64,000 bases of DNA. Origin: Zanthoxylum bungeanum (lineage: Eukaryota > Streptophyta > Magnoliopsida > Sapindales > Rutaceae). The first letter of the stretch is position 1; the number at the start of each line of letters is the position of its first letter. Below the pieces are notes generated by a model. The model searched no databases. It saw nothing but the letters and a program-made list of their open reading frames with translations, and was not told where the DNA came from. The position numbers were made by a program, and so were the translations under genes. Of this stretch, positions 33,116 to 45,100 are shown one piece after another. The stretch is taken from contig SKCR01036767.1 of NCBI GenBank assembly GCA_019454045.1, forward strand, positions 248,001 to 312,000. The letters run 5' to 3'.

Positions 33116-36100
33116 ATGAGCGGAGAAAATATAGAAGTATGGGACGATGATTTCTTGGAGGAACTGAATCAAGTTGAAAAACTCGCTCTTTCTTCTTCCT
33201 CCTCTTGTTTCGTCTCGCAACCGCCCACGAATCCTAACAATCATCTGATCAGTTACTCGCCTCCAAGGCACCTCTCTCAGAGACCTGCTCCCTCCGATGA
33301 CGCCAAGGATATTGAAATTCTGCAGCTAAAGGTTAGGGTTTTGTGTTTCTTTAAATGTTAATTATGTTTTCAAATAATAATAAATGTCTTGTGGATTGTG
33401 TTACAGACGGAGCTCGGACTTGTCTCCAAGCGTCTCTCAGAATTGGTATGTATGTTGTATGTATGTTTCAGTTTCTCATTCGGCCATTGGCATGAATCTT
33501 GATTTATTTATTTATTTTTTTTAAAATTTTAGTTGAATTGATTTTTTCAGGAAAATGAGAAAGAGAAGCTGATTAAATTGGCATCTTTAAAGAATGACTC
33601 CAGAAGTTGCCAATATTGAGAACTCCAAGTGTAAAAATTTGTGAGTTAAATTGTTTTTATTGCATAAAATACATACAATTTTTGATTTTTGGCCGTTGAT
33701 ATTCCTGTTTGTGTTGACCTGACTGACTGAAAGTTAAGTTTTCATATTAGAATGTGAAGAAAACTAAAATGCTTATTTTAACCTTTTATAACATCAAAGG
33801 ATTGGGTAACCAGAATGTATGGTTCTTTTTGTTCGACATTTTCTTAGTTATTTATTGTTCTACTTTTTCATTTCTGTTGCTAATTATTTATTTGAAGTTT
33901 TAGAGCATTTGTAAGATCATCCTACAAGTTCAACACTAAGTCGCCCTTAATATGCCCTTAATAATCACCCTAGTTAGCCTTCTTTTAGAGCAAATGGTTG
34001 ATCATGGGAAAAGATTCAGCACGAAGATGATGGCATCTGGAACCAGAAAAGGGTTAGAAACCTGCTGAAGATTGACAGTTGGCTTTATATCTTCTAACAT
34101 ACTAAAATCTAGAAGAAATCAATTAGCATATTAATGAAATTCTAGGAGTTTGGGACTTTGTATATATGGAATGAATGCATTCAGGTTTTCCAGGTTATTT
34201 TGGCTTTGAATTTGCTGAGGTTTAAAGCTATTTCTGAAGATTTTTTAAATTGAATGTTTTTTGTTTGAGATATTCTAAATTCAATGTTTGGTTGTACACT
34301 TGGCTAGAAACATTATTTTGAAATTTAATATTGATGTGTGCCCTCTCAAGCGAGATTTTATTGCAATTGGTTAGGAATATGTCAATATGTGGCATCTAAC
34401 ACATTTCATAATGAGAAGTTGTACTCTGAGGATATCTGAAATTGACTTCAAGAACCTCCAAGCAGCTAGAACTTCTTACGTGTCATGTTCAACTTGGTTG
34501 TAGTGTGAAAAAAAAATTGTGAATGATATTGGCTGCTTGCAACAGGAAAAACGGACTTCCTGCAGTGGATCATCATTGACATTTTCCAACAATTTCAAAC
34601 TGCAAAAGATCTAGATGTGGTTGGCGCTTTCAAGTTAATAAAGGTAAGAAATGAGTTGGAGACTTGAAAATGTTGAGTTTTTTTTTCCCTCCCCTTTTAG
34701 CCAGTTTTGTTGATACCCTTGTTCTGTTAATTTGTTGTTTGTTAGCCAGCTCAAGCTTAAGGCCATAGGAATCCAGGTTGATCTAACTTCCCGTTTTGAT
34801 CTTCTGGAAAAGTTGCGATCCATTTGGGGCTCCCCAGCAGACCAAGAATTGGGAAAAGCTATGATATACAAGTTGTTTGTGGATTGTTCAAGGGAGTTTC
34901 ATGTCCTTTTTGGTTTTATGAACATAAATACATCAGCGAAAATGATGAACTCTGTAGCAGTTAAAAGTTCCGTTGGAGCTTTGCGGTACCATACAGACAT
35001 TGATCTTAGTTCTGAAGCTGAAAAGATATCTCATCTCTATTCCATGCTGACAAAGGTACTTCTCACTGATGCTATTTTATATACCTGTTAAGACAAGACA
35101 TGGCTAAAGGCCTTGGCCATGTTCTCCAATCTTTAGTGCTCATTGCTCAACTTAAGTGGAAAGTGACAGAAATTTGGAAAATTTTGGGGGTATTTCTCCG
35201 TGTTGATATTATTTATTTTGTGCTACCAAATTTTCTATGGATGGACTTTTGAAATGCTTTGAATATTGACCTTTGACGGGTTAATTGTTTTTGTCCTCAA
35301 ATGCATTTCCCTTGTACTGTATGCCTGTGGAAGTTAGGACATGGAAAGCAGTGCAATGGATTAGATTATTTTTGCGCCCCCGTGTCATTTTCACAAGTTT
35401 CTAGTGCCCTCTTTTAGTTATAAAAGGAAAATATCAGTGCTTTTGATTACATTTCTACTTTAGAACCATATGACATTTCTAATTCAGGATTCAAGAGCAG
35501 CAGATGATAGAGTAATTGTTAATATCATACTAGTATGTACCAATTTCATTTGACCTGCTATTTGTTAATATAATACTAGTATGTACCAATTTCATTTGAC
35601 CTACTATTTACCAGCCTTATCACGTCTCACTTTCTTCTACAGTTTTTGATTTTAAGTTCCACTATAAATGATGCCAATTATGAAACTACCTGGTGCATTT
35701 TGTTAATTCCCATAGTATTTGATCCACACAATTTGTTTTAACATTTTCTATATTGCTTTGCTTGGACTGTGGACATTAGTACTTAAATGTATGGCTCTGT
35801 GTGATACAATTTATCTATTATTCTTGCACCCATATTTCTATAAAGAAAGGCCATGTTTGTTATGTGTAATAACTTTAGTGGCATCAACCACTGTTACCTT
35901 TATCACATTCATTCCGATCTAAATGAAACCTGATCTGTTTACATGCAGTTCTAAACTGATTAATGTCGGTACTCATTGATTTTGTTTGATTCGTTCCTAA
36001 ATTCAGATCAGTAATGGAATGATGCAGTTGGAGGCTTTGCTTGAACCCTTACTTTGTCTTTGCCATGTGGATAATGTGAGTAGAGAGGCTTATCTTCTGG

Positions 36101-39100
36101 TATTTGTATGATTGGCTCTCATAATTGTATTTTTACTCTCTATTTTGCTAATAGTTGACGGGGAAGGTGAAATATCTATTTTTGACTTGTTTTATGAGTG
36201 TTTTTGTCTTTTTGAAGAATGAATCAACAACTACATTGTAAGAGGCCCAAGCTTGGTATTTGGCACTCGCAGAAAATTATTTATTTTTATAAAATGAAAT
36301 AACACAATATGGTTGAATTAAAAGATAATTTCTATCTTTGATGACGATCCCTTAATTTGCTAGTTAAATCACTTGGAATATATTGATGTCTACGTGAATT
36401 TCATCCAAAAAGGGTACTAAAGATTACCTATTTTCCTAGCCCTGGACTCTTGGCCAAAGAATTACCACGTATGTGATAGAACCCTCGAAATCACATAGTC
36501 ATCACACAATAAAACACCCAAAAACAGAAGCTTAATTGTGCTTTAATTCATAAAATGAAAACCAAATACAAAGATAGTTGAAGGTGAAGGTTAATTCACC
36601 AGCCCTTGCACAACATTAAAGTGTTGGCAACCTCCATTTCCAATCCCCAATTCCCAATTTTGATAAAATGATAGCATATCCTAAAATCAATTATTCATTC
36701 TTATTTATATTTGAACCCTAATGACTAAAATGACCAATTTAACCCTTGGGTCCTAACATTACTCCCCCCTTTAAAAACACGTTACCCTCAACGTGGGAGC
36801 GCAGATATGACTATCGCCTCAAAGGATAGCCCAGGCTTGAACGGCATTGTCCTGATGAAGTCCCAAGCTTCCTCTAGATACTCAACGAATTCGGCCAATT
36901 GATAAGAGTGCATAATAATCCTTTGCAGAACCGATCCAAAGACAACAAATCCACCAACAAAATCAAAAAATTGCACAACTGACACCTCCAATTTCTTCTC
37001 CTGATGAATAACAAACGGTTCCGGTTCATTGTCTTTCTCCAACAATTCCCAAAGTTGCAATGGTCTTTCCCCTTTAGCATGCTCTTGTTTCTTTAACAAT
37101 TATGTCGCCTTAGGAGCGCGATCCTCCTCCTCAACGACTACAGACTCCACTACTTCAAGTTCTTCACCCTTCACCTCATTACATTCATCTTTATTACTTG
37201 CGTCACTCTCATCCATGGGGACAGAATCCCCGTTATCAACATAATCAACCGACTTAGTTTGACATACATGCCTCGGATGGAATCGCTCATCACATCTAAA
37301 ACAAATCCCCTTATCACGTCGAAACTGAAAGTCAACCGCAGGAAGTTGCTTGAATTTTCCCGATCGACCGTTTGGAAGGTTCTCAGATTTTTTCTCAATG
37401 TTCTCCACAAGCGGTGGTAGGCCAATACTTGCCTCTTGAAGTGAGGTGGTGGCATCTGATCCTTTTATCATCTTCTGCATCTTCTCCAACATTGAGTCAA
37501 TTTTTTTCCAAGGATCTTCCTCAACTCTATCCAAACTTCTCACATCTGACTGGTACACGAATCCCTTAACGGCTCGAGATCTCTCAGGCTTGCGTGAATT
37601 GATCCTTCTCTGTTTTCTGAATTCCGCCAATCTGTCCAATTCCGCTAGTTTCTCTTCCGCCTTTAGGGCTATTTTTTTGACCCCTTCAAGATCAATAACC
37701 CTCAAGTATTGTAAACCATCTCGATCCTCAGATTGCAACTCATACCGCAATCCATTAATGAAAATGCCCGGTAAATGGTACTTGGATATGTAAGACATTG
37801 ATCCCACCATACAATCGAACCTGTCAATATAGTCACAGATAGAACCATCTTGCTGTATGTTATCCAATTCGTACGAACTCCCAACATTCCTCATTTTTTT
37901 TTCAACAAACAATAGGTTCAGGGGCTAAAATGAAAGAACTTGAATTTTCTGGGCCAAATCGCAAAAATCAGAAACTTCAGGGGTCAAATTGTAAATAACC
38001 TGTCGGTGGTCGGAAATGCAAAGGGGTGGTCGGATCTGATAGAGTAGAACGTGCTGAGCACGTTGATGGTAGCAGCGTCGTCAGATTCCGGCCGTAGACG
38101 ACAGATCGGCGCGTAGATTGTCGCGACAGTTGGGGCTGTTTCGCGAGTTTCCCGGCAATACAGACGTCGATCGGCGGTAACAGTAGGCTGGGTGAAGTCG
38201 CCGGCTCGTGCTAAGTCTCTTGCTGGTGGTTGTCGACGGCAAAACAGGTTGAGTGGCGGCGGCGAAAACGCGAAAGACGCTGCTCGTCGCGGCGGCTTGC
38301 AGCGGCTTTTGGTGACGGGAGTGGAGGGGTTTTGGTCGCCGGCGTGAGGGGGATATTTTGGTGTGCTTGGTCGACGGAGGACAGTGGCTGTGGAGGCGGT
38401 GGTGGGTTGCGGCAGTTGCGGTTAGGGTTAGGGTTTTCTGAATTTTTTTATTTTTTCCTCAACAGCTTCTTCTTCTCCTCTAATCTGCAATCACACAACA
38501 ATCTTCTTCTTCTCAGATCTGCGATCCCACGCTACAGGCCAAGGAGCGTAATGCTCTGATACCAATTGATAGAACCCTCGAAATCACATAGTCATCACAC
38601 AATAAGCTGGGTGAAGTCGCCGGCTCGTGCTGAGTCTCTTGCTGGTGGTTGTCGACGGCAAAACAGGTTGAGTGGCGGCGGCGAAAACGCGAAAGACGCT
38701 GCTCGTCGCGGCGGCTTGCGGCGGCTTTTGGTGATGGGAGTGGAGGGGTTTTGGTCGCCGGCGTGAGGGGGATATTTTGGTGTGCTTGGTCGACGGAGGA
38801 CAGTGGCTGTGGAGGCGTGGTGGGTGGCGGCAGTTGCGGTTAGGGTTTTCTGAATTTTTTTATTTTTTCCTCAACAACTTCTTCTTCTCCTCTAATCTGC
38901 AATCACACAACAACAATCTTCTTCTTCTCAGATCTGCGATCCCACGCTACAGGCCAAGGAGCGTAATGCTCTGATACCAATTGATAGAACCCTCGAAATC
39001 ACATAGTCATCACACAATAAAACACCCAAAAACAGAAGCTTAATTGTGCTTTAATTCATAAAATGAAAACCAAATACAAAGATAGTTGAAGGTGAAGGTT

Positions 39101-42100
39101 AATTCACCAGCCCTTGCACAACATTAAAGTGTTGGCAACCTCCATTTCCAATCCCCAATTCCCAATTTTGATAAAATGATAGCATATCCTAAAATCAATT
39201 ATTCATTCTTATTTATATTTGAACCCTAATGACTAAAATGACCAATTTAACCCTTGGGTCCTAACAGTATGCTATATAAATTCACTATTAGAACTACATT
39301 TTCTAGTGATATTCAGTTACATGGCCCTTTCCTTAAATGCATTTGACAATGCTTTTGTTGAATTCATTGGTCGTCCATCAGTCTTAATTGTACATAATTA
39401 CCGTTTGCTGGAAATATGTTGATAATGAATTCCTAAATGTACTTAAATCACTCTCTTTCCATATTTTTTTTGTTTTAATTCCAGTTTGTTTGATTGTTTC
39501 CCCCCCTTAAATATGTGTTGTCCATGCTGAGGAATTTGTTTCTTTAATAGGTGGTGATTGTTAGCAATTCTCTGCGTGTACTACAAGTGTTCTTGAAGCA
39601 CCTTTTGACTTGGAAAAATAAAGCTGGGGAAAGGTATTGCCATCACATACACACTTGTAGATTTGGGCTTTAATTTTCATTTATTTTAGGTTGATCATGT
39701 AATTTGAAGTTATGCGATTATACACGATTATCGATTTTGGGGGTTCATTTGAATTTTAATTAGTTCCCTTCCCTTTAATTTTGCCATGAACATATATCTT
39801 TCTCTTTAGCTTTTTGGCAATGGTCTATTAGATCTTAAATACTAGTATTGAATCGTTTGTTTAAGCTATTAGATAAGCGGTAACCTTGGTATGGTATTAG
39901 AGCTAAGATGACCAAGTGGTCGTGTGGATTTTTCTAATTATATTAAGTTAGTTATATCATGTCATGTTTGTATTTATTAGTACCCTATATGGTTGTATTG
40001 GATGGATTGCTTTGCATGTGGGGGTGATTGTTAGTGTTAGAGCTTAGATATTATTGTTCAAGCCTTACCTATTTGCTTAAGTTAAGTAACTTAAGTTTTT
40101 AGGTTATATGATAAGATTCACATGGTTGTAATACACATATGACAATATTCCAATATTCTAAAATACGCTAAACGCTAGGCACCGCCTGGACAATTCCTCG
40201 GCCGGTAGAGAATTCAAAATTAGGGTTTTAGGTCATTTTGGGGGTTTCCGATTTTGGGAAAATTTGGATAAATTGATCATAGGGTAATGCTGTTTGAGTG
40301 ATAGGGAAGCTTTCTAATTAGTCAATTTGATGAGAAACCAACAAGAATTGAAGCAATTGGGGTTTTTCAGAAATTAGTGTTTATGTAAAATTGGAGTTTT
40401 TTAAATTTATGAGATAGATGGTTGATTTTGTAAAATTAAGGTTAGGGTTAAGGTCATGGTGTAAAAATTGGCACCGACGGGGTTAGGAATTCAAATTCTG
40501 GCGACGGTCAATGGCGGTCAATGATAGCTTTTGGTGACAAAATTTTGCCAGAATGGGGAGAAACCGCCGACCATTCTGACGCATGCCTAGTCCCCATGAC
40601 AGAAAACACGCCGCCTAGGCAGCACGTTTTAGAGCACTCCAATATTCTAGTGATATAAGAAAGGTGGTCACTTGTAACCAAGGAATATTATTTTGAAGTA
40701 AAGGTGTAAAAAGGGTGTGCTAGGCCCAAATTTTGAAGCCCATTTGAGCTTCTGGCCAGGCCAAGCTTAGGCCCACTGTTGTAGGATCAGGCATTGCCCT
40801 CTTGCTGGCTTGTCTCATCAAATCAGCTTAAGTATGATAAGATTTACTTTTTCCTATTGTAAAACAAGTTAAAAAAATACTTCAAAAAATTGAGCAATAA
40901 TTGAGGCATGGACTATTATCAATCTTTTGCTTATCTTTTGTACTATCATCTACCACGACAATGAAGAAAGTATGACAGCAACCCTGTGTCTTCTTCAAGT
41001 TGTACTCCTATTGATGATGACTTATGTTGGCCAATAATAGCAAGAAAAGGTTGACAGTAGAAGTTCCATACCTGATGAATTGTTCATATTTATAATTGAT
41101 TTTGAAAATATTCTAGCTAGACAACAATTACAGTCATTAGACTTCTTGAATTATAGGAAACAACCTGCGAGGATTTTCTGTAATAGCACATGATCTGTTA
41201 ACTCCTCTACATCACAGTGATGTTGGGGTTGGCTGTTAATTTAGGTGGCGGGCTATCAGATGATTGAAGGAGTAGACTTATGTATGAAATACTTGAGTGC
41301 TTTGTATGTCCTAATGATTGGGATGTTATATCAGATAAAAACCACAAGATGATGGTGAGGATGTGATTGAGAAAAGCTATGATAAATGACCATCAACGTT
41401 TTGGGCCAGTTCCACCTGTTTGACACCTCAGTTGTCCTCAACTTATTTTCCACTTTCAAAAGGTCCCAAAGAGGATTTTATGTAGGATATCATGGATACA
41501 AAATTTAGTCATTTATTACTTGTATTACAGTCATTTTGCAAGTAGACTAGTTAATCTCTTTTTTGTTCACCAGTTGCATGATAACTCTATGCTCTGTAAT
41601 GCGATGCGCCTAAACTGTATATTTGCGTGCTTATGAACTTTGATTTGATCTTTCCAGTGCACTCTACTCAGGGACAATGTTATGGTCGAGGGAGTTCCTT
41701 CTAGGAACAGCATCCGAGATCTTCATGGATCCTTTACTGCAGAAAATAGACTGTTTTATGTTAACCGGGATGAGGCATCTTCTTCGAGCTGTAATCTTTT
41801 GGGAATAAGATTTTCTGATGCAGAAACTCTATGCATGAAGGGAATGCGGAGTCCTAACAGGGAAACTTCTCTTCCTTGTATAAATTGGGTTTCTCTCTTT
41901 GAACTAATGCATCAAACAGCTATGAGGGTGGCTGATGAAAGTGCTAGATCAGAGGCAATTTCCATCATGAATATAATTTTGATGAGCAGTTATTCTTATG
42001 TGGAGAGAGAAAAGTGAGTTTAACGGTAATCTTCTTGTTAAATGTTTTAACTTGGCATGCTACCCTTCTCTAAGAGAATTTCCTCTTCGAATTTCTGCTT

Positions 42101-45100
42101 GAACCAGGTTTGGTGGGAAGAAGATATTTGAGAGCATTTCACAGCTGCTAAAAAAGGAAGCTGGCATACAGGTGCAAACGGAAGCTGTGCGCCTTTTGTA
42201 CCTGCTGCTAAACTGTAAGTGCACATCATTTTGTTTCTTCTGTTTCTTTCTCTCATTCTATTATGGGACTTGTTGATTTTTTTCTTCCATTATTAATATT
42301 ATGGGTGTTTGTAATTTGAATAACATGCACTTACCATTCTAGCTACTTTCTAGTTTTTGTATTGACTTCAGATTTGCTCTCCTTTCTTTTAGACTAATTA
42401 GCTTTTTTTTTGTTATATATGTGTAGTTTTTGTCATACTCATAATTTTCAGAAAGTGCTTTGCCTAGGGAAAACACATAAAAACATTTTACACATTTACT
42501 CAATATTTATATTCACAGATAGTTTTTGTCAGTTTAAGAGGCAAATCCAATGTGTGAGGGAGAAGAACTAGATCTTCAAAACCATGTATAAGATTAACCA
42601 CTCTTAATTTTCTGTCCGTACATGATGCAAACACCAAAGTAGAACCACTTCCGACCCTTTGAATTAGGCAAGTAGCAGTTTTTACATGACCAAACCTCTA
42701 ATTAGTGTTTATTAATACTTTGAATTGTAGTCTTTTATTTTTATTTTCCATTTTAATGACAAGCTGAGCACTTTCAAGTGATCTTATAAGTTTACTGCGA
42801 CTCTCATTTCCTTTCCCAACCCCCCATTCATGCTCCTGCTTTTGAGATTTAAAGTTGACGTGTTGATTTGTTCATAGTGGCAACAATGTCCTAACAATTT
42901 CTGATTCCTTGATTTGATAAAAGGTCCCACAATATTTGTCAGATTCTGCTGTGGTTTTCAAGAGGAGAATGCTGGTATTGCAGATGACAGTCATGTAAAT
43001 CTTTCATCTTCCAAAGGTTTCGGTATGATCTTTGAGAGCTTGGCAGACTGTATGGTTTGCTGTGGAAACAGTGTACAGGTAGCATGCTATTAGAGGAATT
43101 TTAAATTTCAATTTTTTGTTTCTTTGGTATAGTATGCTATTTATGGTCATTGCATCCAGTTTTCCATTTCTAGCTGCTTGATTTTAGGCCTCTGCTTTTG
43201 ATTTTTCTTTTGTATATGATAGCAAAACTATAATTAGATGAAAACCTGTGTTATGTTGCATAACCATTTATCAAAAAAATTAAAAAAAAATAAAAAGAAA
43301 AAGAAAGAAAGAAATAAATTATAGGCACCCTCAATAATAACCAAAAACGATATACTCATAGTTAATTCAAATTTAATTCGTTTATTTGTCTTGTGGATTT
43401 TAACAGAGGATCAATCTGCACAGTGTTATCATTTAATTAACATAATAGCAGATTCAAACACAAGGCCTCTTTGGTAAGTTAGATACATGCAGAGGCCCCA
43501 TTAAGCCTAAAATCTTAAGCTAGTAGCATATGGGGCCGGGCCTAACAAAAGTGCTTGTTAACAAGCTCGCTTTCATTTGGCATTGTAAGTTTAGAGCCTC
43601 CTCTCTTTCAAGTTTCAACTCGACCTCCTGTTTCAAGTTGTCTATACGCAGTTTTGATATGCCAAAATAATGAAAGTTTTGTGAAATCTGGGTCTTGTGT
43701 GCACCATTGCAGGTTTAATACGAACTAAAGACATTACTCCTGTTTTTTTCCTCCTCTCTTCTTATTTATTGATACATGTTTGTCCTTGTGTATCTCGTTT
43801 CAACCATTCTAACTTTTATGTTCTCTTTGCACACAATGTTTGTTTCTTTCCCTCTCTAGAAATCATCTTCTCTATATGAAAATTCCATTTTGCATCTGAA
43901 ACTTCAGAGATGTTAAAGATGTCACTGAAAAATTTAGGAGCTAGTGTAAATATTAGGGCCCGTTCGATATCGTTTTTAAATTTTGTTTTCTGTTTTTTGA
44001 ATTCAGAAAACACAAAATACCGTTCGGTAATAAATCCTGAAAATTATTTTTAGAAATACAAAATTCATTCTCTACCTTTTACGAAGAAAACAAGAAAACA
44101 ATTTTTCATTGTTTTCCAATAATAAATCCTTCAATAATAATAATAATAATAATGTTATTATATAAAAATAAAAATTAATAAAATAAAAATTATTTTAATA
44201 ATATTTAAATATTAATATTATTAATAAAATAATTAACATAATAACAATGTATATCTAATATTAAATAAAATAATAACAGTACTTAATAATAAACAAAATA
44301 ATAATAACAATAATAATAACAATGTAAAATAATAAATTATTATATAATAAGAAAATAGTAATATAAAATAATATTATTATTATTGTTTACTAACTCTAAT
44401 AAAAATAAAAATAAAAATAATTATTAATTATTATTATATTAATGTTATTAAATAATAATTATTATTCTGATATTATTATTTTCTTATTATATAATAGTAA
44501 CAATAAAATGATTAATTATAGAATAATAATTTAATAATAAAATTATTATTGATTAAATACAAAATTATTATTTATTATTTATTGTTTAGTTTATAAATTT
44601 ATTGTAAAATTTTTTTCTACGGTTTTACTTTTTTTTTTTTTTAAAGATTATTGTCTTGAAAATGATACTGAACACATTCTTGAATTTTAAAAATAGCATT
44701 TTCATTCTCGTTTTTGTTTTAAAAATCACCAATTGAAAATTAATATCGAACAGGCCCTTACTTTTTACAAGGTTTCTTAACATGTTTCCAGGAGTTAACC
44801 AATTGTTCCTTGTTCATTATGGTAACTTTACTTGTGAGTACAGTATTCGTCCCCACCTAGGGTTCTACCTGTGGCTACTGCCAAATGTTGGTCCATAGCC
44901 TATCACCAATTATCTTAACCTGGAAGTGGATGAAAAAGTGATTGCCTTTTGTTAGTTCTGAACTTCAGACTCTTTGCTAAATCCTATGTTTAAATGATAC
45001 TCGCTATAAAATGATGTCTGTTGTACTATCAAAAATAAAATGGACTTGCAGGACTTGGAACTTCGGAGAAATGCTATCATTGTGTTGGCTTTCATAGCAT

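Larger units (their letters stand above)
36474..39266 (-). mobile_element. Young gag-only (TR-GAG-like) LTR retrotransposon in an ATRIP intron
   Basis: Two 285-bp LTRs (36474-36758 and 38982-39266) look identical base for base. The 5-bp target duplication GTATG at 36469-36473 and 39267-39271 is perfect. On the minus strand: primer-binding site TGGTATCAGAGC, a GC-rich leader with a tandem duplication, a gag-like ORF, and a polypurine tract AAAGGGGGGAG before the 3' LTR. There is no protease, RT or integrase, so movement must have used enzymes from another element. Identical LTRs and an intact target duplication point to a very recent insertion. It is antisense to the host gene, inside the 36076-39550 intron. 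Confidence 0.95.

Noticed and set aside
38230..38974. Plus-strand GC-rich ORFs with repeated protein sequence
   Set aside because: They lie in the duplicated leader of the minus-strand gag-only element. Their repetition comes from the tandem duplication, not from a gene family.
41658..41671. Acceptor TTTCCAG at 41657 for the eighth ATRIP exon
   Set aside because: It would break the frame from the previous exon. The acceptor 14 bases later (ACTCAG, exon from 41672) joins in phase.
44140..44600. AAT/ATT-rich block considered as a microsatellite or matrix attachment site
   Set aside because: It is the core of the Tourist-type MITE, whose ends and TTA duplication explain it.
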